From the NCBI GenBank assembly GCA_037178975.1, contig JASJZH010000005.1, forward strand, positions 5,146,001-5,210,000: a stretch of 64,000 bases of DNA. The letters are read 5' to 3'. The stretch is from Oscheius tipulae. Its lineage: Eukaryota > Nematoda > Chromadorea > Rhabditida > Rhabditidae. How positions within the stretch are numbered: the first letter of the stretch is position 1; every line of letters starts with the position of its first letter. The position numbers were made by a program, and so were the translations under genes. Positions 24,901 to 36,821 of the stretch are shown piece by piece. The notes beneath the pieces are model-generated. The model was not told the origin of the DNA. It worked only from the letters and a program-made list of their open reading frames with translations, and did not search any database.

Positions 24901-25396
24901 TGCTTATTAGACTTGGCGTCATTTCTGTCATTTTGTACCCTAGTTCAATTGTTCATAAATCGAATGGATGGAGAACACTAGACAGAGGATTAGTCAGAAA
25001 AACTGGGCCAGTTTTGGAGAGGATTAGAAGAAGTGCAAAAGATTAGGAAAGCACTTTTTGACATTAGATTCCAATATGAACCAAATTGGAAACCTGACAG
25101 TTTCAATCTCTAGGCTAAACTCTTTCCAATTTCGACCAGGCAGCGTTTTTGCTCACTGGCTATAAATCAGAAAAAGCTGTTCAGAAAAGGAATGGGTCAT
25201 GTCAAAGTACGAGTTCTTATCGCTTGACCCAGTTTCCGTAGGTCATTGAAGCAAAACAAAGATTTTTAACACGGAATGTGACTCACTGAGAGATCTGAGT
25301 TTCCTTGACTTCTTCCTCTCGTTGTCTCTTCAGGACACTCTCGATGATCTCCCTCTCCTCGGCCGACAGATGGGACAAATCCGGCATTTCGTCCAT
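18938..25396 (-). CDS. unc-10: RIM, active-zone scaffold (UNC-10)
   Basis: Presynaptic protein linking Rab3 vesicles, UNC-13 and calcium channels. It starts MDEMPDLSHLSAEEREIIES, the Rab-binding helix. An FYVE-type zinc finger follows (ICQICQKTKFADG, CFYCQLRSCARCGG, WACSLCQKRQQILAKTGKW; exons 24764-24607 and 24566-24395), then a long Pro/Gln-rich linker with polyQ near 23160-23185. The PDZ domain is at about 22100-21730 (GDLGLKVVGGRRTDTG, AFITRVKPGSIADTVGRLKAG). C2A is at about 21380-20930 (GKIELACFYSHQDRQLTVMV) and C2B at about 19490-18990 (HGELKIAIMGGRGGIEVEII, then LYVKVYLMEGKTC). The C-terminus ends TGPQP. Most introns are short; some linker exons cannot be placed securely. A GC-AG intron is predicted inside the zinc finger. 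Confidence 0.88.
19623..19669. repeat. Short AGAGACAG-type tandem repeat in a RIM intron
   Basis: About three imperfect copies of a 16-base purine-rich unit (agagacagagagatag). It lies in the RIM intron upstream of the C2B exons. Confidence 0.6.
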
Positions 25397-28300
25397 GCCT
25401 CATCCGTGCAGGTCTGCCTGCTCAACAGAGAGGCGAGCCAATAATCCCCAACCTAAAGATAGAGACTGTAGATTTGTAAAACTTGTGATTTGAGAAAGAC
25501 TGAGAGCCGGAGAGAACAAATTTCAAATGAGAAAGATCCAGAAAGAGAGACTAATGAGAAAGTAGGATGTTTAGTGAGCCGGAAAAGGACGCCAGCTGGC
25601 AGAGCGCCAAAAACTTCTATCACGCCTCTCTCTTAAAATTAGCTGGGACCGAAGTGCTAAATTGGAGAGAAAGAGTCCCGCCACACCACACAGCCTCTAG
25701 CATATTAACAGACAACAGCGCCAAATTTGAGGTAATTGTGTTTGGCAAGTCGATACGGGGGAAAGGGAGCGAGCGCAGAAGACAAGTGTTGCGAGTTGCT
25801 TGCTCTCGCTTGTTAGAACGAGACGAATTACTCGCAGAGATATGCTAATTGCACCGGTCGATTAGAGGAGAAGAAAAAATATGAAAATGAGCGGAGATTA
25901 AGGAGGCGGGTGGGGAGCCCCCGGCTTTGACGGGATTGGACTGGACAAAACTTGATTAGACTCTCTGGGAGAGCTTTGAGCCAATGCCAAAGATCGAAAA
26001 AGAAGAGACAGCTAGCGAGAAAGACTGGTAAAAACTACACAAGAGGTATGGAAAGTCCATACTTTACAGCGATTCAAAGCGTAAAACTGTAATAACTAGA
26101 ATGACTGCGGCCAAATATAGGAATCTCAATCTAAACTTCAGATTTTGAAGAAAACGTGAGAAATTGAGAAGAGAGGCTGAATGTGTGAGAAAGTTCATGG
26201 GTGGGGAACCAGAGGGAGGAATAGACAAGCGGAATTTTTAAGGAGAAAAGAAAATGATTTATTTGAGTGACGCGAGACGAGGGCAGAGAGTGAGAGGGAG
26301 AGCTGGGGAAAAAGTTTTGGAGAATTTGACCGAAAGTGAAGGGAGAAGAGAAAAACTGGCTGGGTTTGACGCGTCAAAAGGGCGCGAGAGAGGCCCCGAC
26401 TCTAGGGGAACAAATTAGCGGGAGAGAGAAGGGACGACGACGTGGAAGTGAAAAATTCAAGAGCTTTGCGCGCGGGTCAAAGTTACCAAATTATTTATGA
26501 TATCAATTCAGGAGCGAGACTCTCACAGAAAGAGAGAGGAGGGGGCAAGATGTATCAACAGGAAGACAGGATGAATGGCCAGAAGAAATCTTCAAGGAAT
26601 CAAAATGGACTGGAGATAGTCAAGTCTCAAGATACAGTTTCTAATGCAGAGCATCAATTCAAACAAGACATGCACACAGCTTGTGATAAACGAACGTACT
26701 CGATAAAATAACGTGATACTTACTGGATTCAAAAACAGGACGATTGGAAAAAAAATGGTCTAACAGAGAGTTGTAACATATCGTCCAAATGGGACAAGCT
26801 AGTAAACTCTTAATAGTAAAAGTCAATGGCTTTCTGGATTTCGACATTCAAAAATGCATTCCAGAGGAAGGATTCAAGCGATAGGAGTTGGGACAGGATA
26901 AAGTGGGACGGGAAAACTTTCAAGATTCATAGCCAAGTGTCTTTTTAGAGAACAGATCGTCAAGAAGCTATTGAACAAAGTCTCGCAAAATTCCACGCCC
27001 GTCTGAACACTGAAGGGAAAAGAGGAAGTTAAAAAGGAGTCTGGAGAGAGAGGCACTGAATATTAGACTCGAGTCAAAATCTGCCCCTCGGGTCCCAAAA
27101 AGGACGGCGGTCGTTTTCGAGGTGGACTCCCTCAGTGGGAGCAGGGGCGATCAATGGAAGCCCCCCAACCCCGGTGTTGGATACTCCCGCGCAGAGATTC
27201 CTCTGCTCTCTCTTGCCCTACTAAACCCCTTAAATTTAGTTCTTCTGGTCTAAGTATGGGTCCTGGGAAACTGGATGGGATGGGAGTGGAGAGAGAAACC
27301 ACCTCCTAGTTCTTATTACTAGCAATTAGCATAATTACGAGAGACAGAGTCGCTCAACTGGAACTCTTCGAGAGCATGGAGAGAAAGAGTAACGAGATAG
27401 TATGGCTGGGATGTACATTCTATCGAAAGAAAAGCTTTGAAACTTTTGTTCTGTCACAAAACATCACTTTTGGTACTGAATGAAGCAGCCCAAAGTGAAG
27501 GTGGTGATCAGATCAGGATAGAACTTTGATTTTCTGTTGTCAACGTACTTTTCGACACGACCATTATCAACCGGAATCACGGAAGTACGATTCGAACAAG
27601 CTAATCTGTTACTGTATAAAAGAGGACAAGCATGTGCAGGAGAAACAAAATCAAAAGACTTAGTTGAAGCCATGAAATACCAAGAGATGTGGTCAGAAAT
27701 CAGTGGAAACAGGTCCACATGTTTTGCAAAATAGAACAGAACGTGTTCACTTGGTTGACTCTCGACGCAGCCAAGATCTGGAAAAGTGCATGCTCAAGAG
27801 CGTGAGAACTCTGGGAAATAGAAAAAAAGGATAAAGAGTTTGATAAAGTCTTGGTTGAAATGCCACGAAGCTCCAGAAGGCAGTTAGAGCGCTTTTGCAG
27901 CCGATTTCCGGGAATTAGGAAGGATTAGAGCTTTGGGGTCCACCAGGCTTCAAAATTTGGGCGAAAAGAATCTTATAGAGCGAATTGGGCCAAAAGAACG
28001 CCTCGTTTGTTTTTGGCAGCACGAGGGGAGGAGGCCCAAATTGCTGCCTACAAAAATCCTCGAGGGACTGGAAGGAATCCGAAAGTCTCCTCGCAGCAGA
28101 TGGTCAAAGCTTCTTCGGATCTCTCTCACCCACTCCGTTCTCGGAGTTACTTGAGGACGAAAAGGAGCAGATTAGATCGGCTTTGAGGGCAGTGAGAGCG
28201 CCTAAAAAGAGTGAGAGGGAGGGCACATTTTGACGTGAGTCGAAATGAGAGAAGGCTGGGTTTTTAGATTTGGCCAGGTGATACAGGAAAACATGGCGTG

Positions 28301-29865
28301 GGATAGGCATACTTTGGTTCCTTTTTTGTATTTCTCTATCGAGGTCGCTTGAAGAGAGATATGGCGTAGTGTGCTTCTGTACAATAGGTGCAAAACTAGA
28401 AGAAAAGCATACACATAGCAATCGAAGCTGGGATTTTTTCTTCATAAAGCTGCGATGCGATTTGCTATATCTGAACTATACCAACGAACAAAAGTTGGGA
28501 AGTAAAAAAAGAAGGAGGACAAGTAGGAACAGTATCAGCTATACCAGCACGTGTTGCTGGGATAACAGTTATCAGATCCACATAGACTACAATTTCTCTG
28601 TCCTGTCAACATAAGACAGTAGATAAAAAAAGGAACAAACAAAAAAGAAAAATCGCGTTTGAGACATTTCGGTGGACTATCTCTGATCCAGTTCCACAAT
28701 TCTATTTTCTAGAAGAAAGTGACGACGGTTCTTCAGATTGTACCAAAGCCAGGACCGGGAGACTCATAGGTTAATCGCATTTAGTCGCTTTTTCTCGCCG
28801 ACCTGGCAACCGAAACCCAATTAGGAAGCAATTCTCAGAGCCGAGTCTCTAACTTATTAATCATTCTAGAGGTGTATGAGAGACGAAAGAGAGGTTGATG
28901 AGACGGCCATCTTGACCCGAAATAGCCTCCGAGCAATCGTCCTAGAGTGGAAGCAGAATTCGGGAACACTTGTTGCCAAAATTGGAAGCAGACTGCAAGC
29001 AGAGAGCACTGTGACGTGTCTCTCCCACTGGGAAGAGTCTCGGAGAGCTCGGAAGATCGGGAAGGTAGCAAGACGGGGGTGTCGGGTGTGAGAATTTAAT
29101 CGGCGTCTCGAGTACCTTCGGAGACGGAGTCCCGGATGGGTACGCAAAGACGACGAGAAACCTGCATCGATTGCCGATTAGGGAACTTCCCAGCGAGATA
29201 GTTATTGCCCAGTTGGGTGAGTTAGAGCTACAGAAAGAAAGTCCTAATGAAGGTGGTAGTTGGATTGTCGGATGACACTGAAGGCTGAGTATGACTGCGA
29301 TAAGACTGAAACCTTTCGCCCAAATAGGACACAGTTTCAAAGAGAAGAATGGTCTGTAGGACACAGAAACATTGAAGAAGGGAGAGTCACAGTAAGAGTC
29401 AGTGTGTCATAGATACATAATGAAAGAGCGACAGCCAGAGTTTCTCCAGAGTACAGACTGATCATAAGTCCCCGACCAAAACTGCCCAATTTCCCTCTTT
29501 ATTTCCATGGGAGCAGACGATATTTTACGGGCGCATATCCGCCCCTGCCAGCAACAGACTCCCTTCGGAAAAGACAATATGGCAGTCGTCTCTCCCGACG
29601 ACAGACGCTCATTTATGAGCCAGAAGACGGATAGTGATGGTAGCATAAGAGCCAGACGGTGGCTCTTTGCGCGCGAAAAATGAGAATCGGAAATTGCCAT
29701 GTCAAGATCGACAAGGCTTCTTCTCTTCTGTTTCGTGTTCTGGAGAAATAAGCAGACGCCGGGCGATCATCAATCTTTAGAAGAGGAGGCGAGGAAAAAT
29801 GTAAACAGGACAATGTTTAATCCTCGACTATAAACAGTAAACACATACAAGACTTAGGTTAACTT

Positions 29866-29885
29866 ATGAGAGAGAGAGAGAGAGG
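29866..29885. repeat. GA dinucleotide microsatellite
   Basis: An uninterrupted run of nine to ten GA units within the purine-rich region. Confidence 0.7.
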
Positions 29886-30700
29886 GGAAGGTCTTACGCG
29901 TTAGAGGGAAAAGGTCTTAGGATGGATAAGATAACTATAAAAAAACTTTGCACATCAGATTTTTTTCAACCAGCAAGACTGTAAAAAGGTTCGCGAGAGA
30001 TAGCGTTAGGTACAGTCTATACCTTACTTCAAGGGAAAAGGCAAGTACGGATTCCAGCAAGGAGAATACAGAAGAAAAACAGTATTGCAAAGAAAAATGG
30101 TTGGAAAAGGAGACTGACAACAAACATACTGTAAGTGGAGAGTTCAATAGACCGAAAATCTTAAAAAGATCATAATCTAGCTTCGAAACACCGGCCAAAG
30201 TTCAAAGATTCTCACATCATTTCTTGCAGGCCAAAAATGAGATTCAAATTTCATCATTTTGCGTTTCCCAGAGTCTCCCATAGAAATTGAAGCAAAATTA
30301 GACTTTCAGCAAGGCAAAAAAAGAACTCTGAATAGACAATTTACTCTAAGAAATTGGCGCCAATTAAAGAAGCGAAAAAGTGAAGAGGGAGTCATAGCAA
30401 CGGAAGAAGTAGAGTTCCGGATGAATCCAGAAGAAAGAATGCATTAGCATCTACGTCCGTGTGTATGGGAGAGTGTGTGCGCTCACGGGGATTACAAGTG
30501 GACTGGGGACTACTGGGTCCTCCAGAGAGAGGGCTTCGATCCCGTATCGAGCAATGCAGGACCCCCTATTTACGCTCTGGGAGGGGAGAAAGACGAGGGC
30601 AGACAGCAACGCATCGATTCCTTACTAGTCTTCTTTGGCCTCAAAACAATATTAGGACATTATACTCTCACTCTGTCTAGTTAGTTCTTCCTTTGACATC

Positions 30701-30738
30701 GCGTAATCAACGCGTCCAGAAGCCGGGGTTGATTACGC
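30701..30738. repeat. Perfect 11-base inverted repeat (hairpin)
   Basis: GCGTAATCAAC at 30701-30711 and its reverse complement GTTGATTACGC at 30728-30738, separated by 16 bases. It lies between the RIM upstream region and the ground-like gene. Function unknown. Confidence 0.55.
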
Positions 30739-31158
30739 TTCGACGGCTTTAGTCTCCTTTCCCTTTGACGACTATTAGCACCAACGGACTACAGCTGTTC
30801 GATCGTATTCGACATTTATAAATAATAAACTCAAAGTCTTTTAATCTGAAAAGGATTTTTCTGATCTTTTTGCATGTTACTCTTTTCGAATCATTCAAAG
30901 TCCTTTGGCGAGAACGGTAACCGAAAACTGGCTCTGAAGAACTCGAGGATACTTTCCGATGGACGCTCTAAAATCTTTCCTTTTGACGTCTAATAAACAA
31001 AATTTGGAGAAAAATTAACTGCGAAAGACTTTGAACGAGCACATCTAAAAAATTGCCACTAAACAAACGCTGTAAGAGCACGAAAAACGCTTGATATGCA
31101 TAGAGTACTTTATTGCAGTTGCATATAACAGCCCAATGACTGATGGGATTTGTCATCT

Positions 31159-31454
31159 CTACTTGCCCCCACAGCCGCAAGGAGATGGTGGAGGCGGCGG
31201 AGCACAGACGGGAGCAGGAGGCTGAGGGCAGCAACACGAAGGAGCAGGGGGTGGTGGAGGGGGTGGCGGAGGAGGTGGAGCACTGAGACGACTATTATCG
31301 TACAACGAATGTGTCTGTCCATGTCTTTTGTGTCTTCTGTCTGTGTCATTGTCTCTGTCATCTAAACTCACCATCCGCAGCCTCCTCCCATCATTGGGAA
31401 CAGCAGAGCCGAAGTAGCTGTGAAGCAGGCGAAGACACAGAGAAGACGAAGCAT
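31159..31454 (-). CDS. Small secreted Cys/Pro-rich (ground-like type) protein
   Basis: Exons 31454-31372 and 31282-31159 give 68 residues. An N-terminal signal peptide (MLRLLCVFACFTATSALLFP) leads to MMGGGCGCAPP, an eleven-proline run, SCCCPQPPAPVCAPP and CGCGGK-stop. Similar Gly/Cys/Pro-rich leaders occur in nematode ground-like and cuticle-associated proteins, but the C-terminal ground-like domain is absent, so this is a short or stand-alone form. The cysteines (CGC, CCC, CGCGG) suggest disulfide or di-tyrosine-type matrix cross-linking; this role is inferred. The intron is 89 bases. A canonical TATA box precedes the gene. Confidence 0.7.
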
Positions 31455-31482
31455 GTTTGTGGTCAGGAGAGCCCTTGGTCAA

Positions 31483-31492
31483 CCTTTTATAG
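31483..31492 (-). promoter_or_regulatory. TATA box of the Cys/Pro-rich gene
   Basis: On the minus strand CTATAAAAGG lies 29-38 bases upstream of the ATG, implying a very short 5' leader. Confidence 0.6.
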
Positions 31493-32512
31493 TCTCTTCG
31501 GTACCGGTTACTAGCCATCAAGAGTACGCGCCCCTCGAGTTCTGCTAGCGTAAGCCATTAGCGTAATCCTTTTATGGAGCGACTGGCTGGAAGAACGGGA
31601 TGTCGGGACGGCTGTTAACATTGTCCTTAGGAGCTATCAGGCACGGTTGATTGGCTATGTTCTGGGTCACAGAAGACTCTTTTTTACTACGTACCGTTAT
31701 ACCGAAGACAGACCCAGCTGAAATGAACTCTGACAATCATTTTTGTCTGACGAAGAAGTCAGCTTGTTTATACGGAAGATAAGGGAGCTAGGAAATGCAT
31801 ACCGTTACTCCTCGAAGGCGTGAGGTCTCAACTGCTGCCTAAAACCAGTTGATTGTCCAATAAAGTGAAATAAGGAAAAAAGATGCATTTTTATTCCCTC
31901 TTTGTGATATCTGTTTGTCGCTTTCCACATTTTGTTAACCTATGTAACCTGAGCCTCTTCCAAGCGGACATGACATCTGTTTAAAATTGTTGACACCCAC
32001 TTCACTCTCTTTGGACCTCGGCATCAGATCAAAAAGGCATTACCAAAAGGCATAGATTCGAAAACTGATCTCTGAAAAGCTTAGATAGCGTACTTTATCG
32101 GGACAGCCTAGTGAGCAAATCAGTACAGCTCTCGTCACCGATGGCGTGTGGTCTGCATTCCCATCTGACTCATCCAAGTCACTCTTATCATTTGCTATTC
32201 TTATTGACCCCTGCCTCTTTTCAACTTTTTGCTTCAAATAGTACCTCAAACTGGGCGATATACAAATTTCCAGGTGTCTCCTGACAGCAGCCAGGTGTGT
32301 CTCCCTGTGTGCGCGAATATATCGATCCCGAAGCACAAATAATAGCGCCAGGAGGGCAGCCCCATCTGACTGAATTGCGAAACGGTCCCGGGTCCGACAC
32401 TACCAGAGAAAGAGAGAGTCGGTGAGTCAACACTCGGTTTACCAGACCGATTCGCGCACAGCACTCTCTCACTCGCTCGGGTATCCTTCACCGACACAAG
32501 TAATAATCGACT
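31493..32512. other. Intergenic region upstream of the syntaxin gene
   Basis: About 1 kb between divergent genes. A minus-strand ORF at 32040-32336 has no recognisable content or start context. Likely promoter and leader sequence. Confidence 0.35.
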
Positions 32513-34506
32513 ATGAAGGACCGATTCGCAGATTTTCAAGTGAGTCCTTTCTATTGTTCACACCTTACATTTCTTGTGTTGCTGTTTTGGTTTCTCGCAA
32601 CAATTATGGCCAAGAACATTGTTATACAGTAATCAATCGGAACATTCAGAAAACAATCGACCATTTTGACGAGGTCGAACTGGGAACAGTGAGACCGCCA
32701 TCAACGTCTAATAAATTGGCAGACAGTATACGGGTGAGTATAGTTTCTGTCGCTATTGAACAGTTTCTGGGTGCTAGAGCTTTAGAAAATAGTTTGCCAA
32801 GGAAAACATCAAAGTAGAAAAGTGCTGAGAAGTCTTTTATGTATCACCGTAGTCGAAGCGTAGGTGTTAAATGTCCACTTTGATGTCCTTCGATAAGCCC
32901 TATGCATCTTTGTTCGTATCTTCGTCATTTGCCGACAAGGATACCACTTCTCAACTTTCATAGCACCCATTACTTTTCATGGCATTTGACGCATCTGTGT
33001 CTCTTTTGAAATCAATAACAACGAAGGTATGCACGTAAAACGTTTTGGAAATTGGGATTTTTTTTTTGGAATGCAAAAAGGCGAAACTTCGAAATGACGA
33101 GGGCTATATCGGAATTTCTTTTATGTGTTCGTCTTTCAGGAAGTCAGGAGTGAGGTGATCTCTCTTGAAAACGAGGTGAAACAGCTCCAACGACAACAGA
33201 ATCATGTGCTGTCCTCACTCGAAGTCAATATAAACGACAAGAAAAACCTCGAGAATCAGATTTCGGTGATTCGGAGACGAGTTGGACAGATCAGGAAGTC
33301 TGTCAAGGAAGTAGAGGACGAGTTCACGGAATTTTCAAGAAGTAAGCTACTTTGTTGAAAGACAAGAAATGTTTCAGCATGTCCATCCAAGACACATGCC
33401 CAGATCCAGCAGAATCAGATAGACGACTTGAGGAAAAGACTGTTGAGGGTGATGGAAGAGTTCAATGGATCCCAAGCCGATTACAGGAATAGGGTTTCCG
33501 GTGAGTAGTTCTGCAACAAATCACTGTCCTCTCAATGATTCTGACTCATCCAGACCAAGGTTTACCAACTGCGAAAAGTTGGCAGCCAAGTTCGCGTAGA
33601 GACGTCGGCACACATGTTCGTGCTTATCGCTTTGCGTCTCTTCCACCTAGACTTGATCATTTTCGATAGGGAGAACTTGTTTTGGAGGCAAAATAGGCTA
33701 AGCGGGGCTCGTACCATCCGTATTTTGTAGCCAGCCAGCTGAACAAACAAATAGCTCTTTGTTGAGTATTTGTGAGGGAAATGGTATGTGGGAGGAACAG
33801 CATAGGATTTTTCAGTCCGAGTGCGACGTCAGCTGGCAGCAGTTGGTGAAGATGTCAGCCAGGAAGAGGTGGACAAAATGCTCACAGAACGAGGACAGGA
33901 CTTGGTTAGAGTCTTCAAGGCTCCTATTAAAAGGGTTTTAGATATTTTTCCGCCAAATTAATCCCCTCTCCATTACGGGTAAAGCTGCTGTTGACGATGT
34001 CAAACAGCGACATGATGAGATTATGAAGTTGGAGGAAAGCATAGTCGAGCTACATGACTGCTACGTGGATCTGCAGAATTTGGTGGCGATGCAGGTGAGT
34101 CAACCTGGGGGAGAGAGATCAAATATGACCGGTCAAGCCAGTCCGACCAGTTCTTGTGAGTCGAATGAGCTCCGAGCTCCCAAAGGGACCACAGAATCGG
34201 GAAGACTACTATACAATCAAGAGGCAGAGCTAAAAGGACAGTCACATACAAGCAAGTGGACAGAATTGTTGCAACAGAAGCATATGAAAAACTGTTCAGG
34301 GTGATGTGGTCGACAATATTGCCAAAAACACGGAAGAGACAGCCGTCTACATCGGTACGGGTGCTACGCAGGTGAAGCAAGCTGTGGAATACAAGAAAGC
34401 AGCAATGAGGAAGAAGATCTGCGTCATTGGTGGACTGCTCATCGTTCTTCTAATCCTGATAGCCGTGGCCATCATTTTGGCGATTGTTCTTTCTGGCAAA
34501 AAGTGA
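32513..34506 (+). CDS. Syntaxin, plasma-membrane Qa-SNARE
   Basis: Tail-anchored t-SNARE driving exocytic fusion. Seven exons (32513-32539, 32650-32733, 33140-33341, 33378-33500, 33816-33904, 33942-34094, 34300-34506) give 294 residues. It starts MKDRFADFQ, like the MKDRL starts of syntaxin 1-4. The Habc region is partly visible (EVRSEVISLENEVKQLQRQQ). The H3 SNARE helix includes VDDVKQRHDEIMKLEESIVE and GDVVDNIAKNTEETAVYIG, followed by basic MRKKIC and a 20-residue C-terminal membrane anchor (VLLILIAVAIILAIVL). The 37-base intron 33905-33941 was placed by phase and family alignment. The subtype (C. elegans syx-2/3/4 or unc-64 class) is unsettled; the Habc domain is divergent from UNC-64. Confidence 0.88.
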
Positions 34507-34937
34507 TCTTACCTCCAGAGAAAACTTATTCAACATATCAAATGTACAGTTTGGCAGAATTCTGGGTAGTTACAATCACTTACTGTTGATGTCTTTGAAG
34601 TAAACCTAGACTGACCTGTTTATTTACAGTTTGGAATCAGATATCAGAGATGACCAGGCTCGTCCATCTCACTCATAATAAGCGTCCCTTATCATGTAAT
34701 AATTGAGACTAGGCAGTTCCAACAAAACAAGAATACTTGGGGCAGATGCACTAACAGTATTTTCGACTATGCCAAGAGAAGACCACGACTTTGCGAATGC
34801 CTCATCTCAGTAGTGCCGCCGTCACACTAAAAAAAGGCCCTCAGGATTGCAATACCCGCTCGAAGCAGCCCGCTGAATATATAAGCATGTCAAATAGAAG
34901 AACCAAAACAAACAACAATTTATTTATCTTCAACAAA
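34507..34937. other. Converging 3' flanks of syntaxin and eL8
   Basis: A 430-base gap. Near 34918-34926 the minus strand reads AATAAATTG, a poly(A) signal candidate for eL8. Nothing else supportable. Confidence 0.4.
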
Positions 34938-36223
34938 TCACACTCGGGCTCCGAGTTCACGAGCCTTGGCTCTCTCGAGCTTCTGCTTACGGGCATCAGA
35001 GCGAGCAGACATGATTCCTCCTCCCCAATGCTTCCTAATTTCTTCTCCACGCTCGTTGAAGTTGGTGTTGACGGTCTCGACGATCTTGGTCAGATTGGAG
35101 CGGTCCTCACTAAAACACTGGTTTTATTGAGCAGATAAAAAACACTTACGGGTTGACTTCAGTAAGAGCCAGAGCGGCGACGGTTCTTCTGCGAACGACA
35201 CGTCCGAGAGCAGCCTTTCCCTTGACGATGGCATAAGGGACGTTGAACTTGCGGCACAAAGCCGGGAGGAAGATAACAATCTCGATGGGGTCGACATCGT
35301 GGGCGATCAGAACGAGTTGAGCCTGTAAAATGCGCGTAAGTCCACAATCAAAGAAACGTAAAAATATGAGACATAAATCAGAAGTGGCCCAACCTTGCGG
35401 GTCTCAACGAGACGAGTGATGGTGTTGATTCCCTGGCGAACAGTTGGGGGACGCTTAGTGACTTCTTCGGTCTTTCCGGCAGCACGAGCTTCAGCTCTGG
35501 ACCTCAGACGCTCCTTCTTCTGTTCCTTGGACTCAGGACGGTACTTGTCGAGCAGCTTGAAGGTTTGAGCGGCTAAAAGGAAGGGTTACGATTGTACAAG
35601 CCGTGACAATCCAACAAGAACAGTTGCAGAAGCAACGCGTACCTTGCTACAGTTCAGAATGTTTGCAGCATCATAGCATTTTTCGTAACGAAAAAGCTTA
35701 GCCACTATCCGAACTTTAAAAAATTACCAACCAGTCTGCTTGTCAAGAGCAGTGCGGAACTGATTGACCGGGGGAGGGATCTTCAGACGCTTCTGGAGAA
35801 CGGCCTTTTGGCGTTGAAGACGGATGTACTTGGGCCACTTGACGAAACGGGTAAGGTCCTTCTTGGGTTGAATATCTCCTCCTAGAAAAACAATCAATTC
35901 AACTGAAGGAATAAAAACGTACCGATGTGGAAGCTGCGGGTTCTCTTCTCGAAGAGAGGGTTGCGGACCTCCTTCTGAACCTGGACGGCTCCGCGCATAC
36001 TAGCGGGAAGAGCAGCGACCTTCTTCTTCACAACCTTCTTGGTAGGCTGAAAATAACATAATAAGACAATGTATTTAACTGGTTCTTTCCTCGAATACTG
36101 CGATCTCGTGAAGGAGTAGTTCTAAGTTTTTCGCGACGTACGCTACTCAAGATTGTCTTTCAAAACATAACGAAAAGCAATAATCGCTGCGAAAAAATAA
36201 GAAAGAAAAACGAAACTCACCAT
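34938..36223 (-). CDS. rpl-7A: Ribosomal protein eL8 (L7a)
   Basis: Large-subunit cytosolic ribosomal protein of the L7Ae RNA-binding family. Six exons (36223-36221, 36046-35923, 35881-35732, 35572-35394, 35322-35150, 35109-34938) give 266 residues, the same as human eL8. Diagnostic segments are [31 protein letters not shown] and [15 protein letters not shown]. The L7Ae core is [20 protein letters not shown] and [20 protein letters not shown], and the C-terminus is [15 protein letters not shown]. Exon 1 consists of the ATG alone, followed directly by GTGAGT, a split seen in many ribosomal protein genes. Codon bias is strong, as expected for high expression. Confidence 0.96.
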
Positions 36224-36519
36224 GTTGGTTCTAGGCTTGGCCCAAAAATGAAATCCAAATTCCGACCGGCCCAAAATTCGCGGATGAATTGACTGCGTAC
36301 TTGCCTGAGTATCAATTGTGGTCCTGCCACGATTCCGGTCCGGAGACCGGGTTCTGCCGCGATCTTCTTCTGCCAAATGTGGAAGTGGCGGGATCAATAG
36401 CCACGCCTCTTTCTGTTCATTTGCCAGCTGTTTTCCATTGTTTCATTTCGAATTGCTAGGGAAATTTTCTATAAAACTGAGTTGAACACTCCCGTTTGCT
36501 CAGGAAAGTTCGTAGGAAG
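36224..36519. promoter_or_regulatory. Divergent region between eL8 and the TPD52-family gene
   Basis: About 300 bases from the eL8 ATG to the first candidate TPD52 leader exon. No TATA box is clear. A pyrimidine-rich tract on the minus strand (cttagttctt-like) may be the eL8 initiator. Confidence 0.35.
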
Positions 36520-36821
36520 ATGCAGAGTTCTCACACAGCAACTTTTACCATGCTTCTAGTTTTTGCAACACTGAAACCTGTTTCGCAAGCCCGATACAGT
36601 GTAAACAACATGTGAAACATGATCTCTTTACTTTCTTTCTTTACAACTGACATTATGTCTTTCAGAACCGATATATCAAGAACAATGGCTACTCCTGCTA
36701 TGGAATGTAAGTCACTTTGTTGACTTTAATAGCATTTCTCTCCGAATATGTTTCACAACTGCAACTTCGATTTTTCAGCCGCCGATCCCGTGTTCGACAG
36801 CCCTATGGATCAGCTCAGTGA
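36520..36821 (+). other. Upstream ORF overlapping the TPD52 start in another frame
   Basis: An ATG at 36520 opens 27 codons up to a GTAAAC donor at 36601. Spliced to the acceptor at 36665 and through the next TPD52 intron it stays open, ending at 36821, for 54 codons in total. The first 24 residues look like a signal peptide (MQSSHTATFTMLLVFATL, KPVSQA). They are followed by RYSNRYIKNNGYSCYG and a dibasic RR. The exon borders are those of TPD52 but read in a different frame. It may be a regulatory upstream ORF or a peptide precursor, or chance. Confidence 0.3.

Larger units (their letters stand above)
25397..31158. other. 5.8 kb purine-rich region upstream of RIM
   Basis: No gene supportable. 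The top strand is strikingly rich in GAGAGA/GAAAGA (25900-30700), so many ORFs appear by chance. It probably contains the RIM promoter and upstream exons. A (GA)n run lies at 29868-29885. An ORF at 30475-30684 has protein-like texture (HGDYKWTGDYWVLQREGFDP) but no start or splice support. Confidence 0.4.

Noticed and set aside
25567..25848. 93-codon ORF near the RIM start
   Set aside because: Composition follows the purine bias of the region; no domain or splice evidence.
30475..30684. ORF with protein-like texture (HGDYKWTGDYWVLQ)
   Set aside because: No start codon context, splice borders or family; it lies in low-complexity purine-rich DNA. Left as a note only.
31150..31365. Arg/Trp-rich plus-strand ORF
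   Set aside because: It is the reverse reading of the polyproline exon of the secreted Cys/Pro-rich protein.
32040..32336. 98-codon minus-strand ORF upstream of syntaxin
   Set aside because: No recognised domain, no promoter or splice support, and it overlaps the likely syntaxin promoter.
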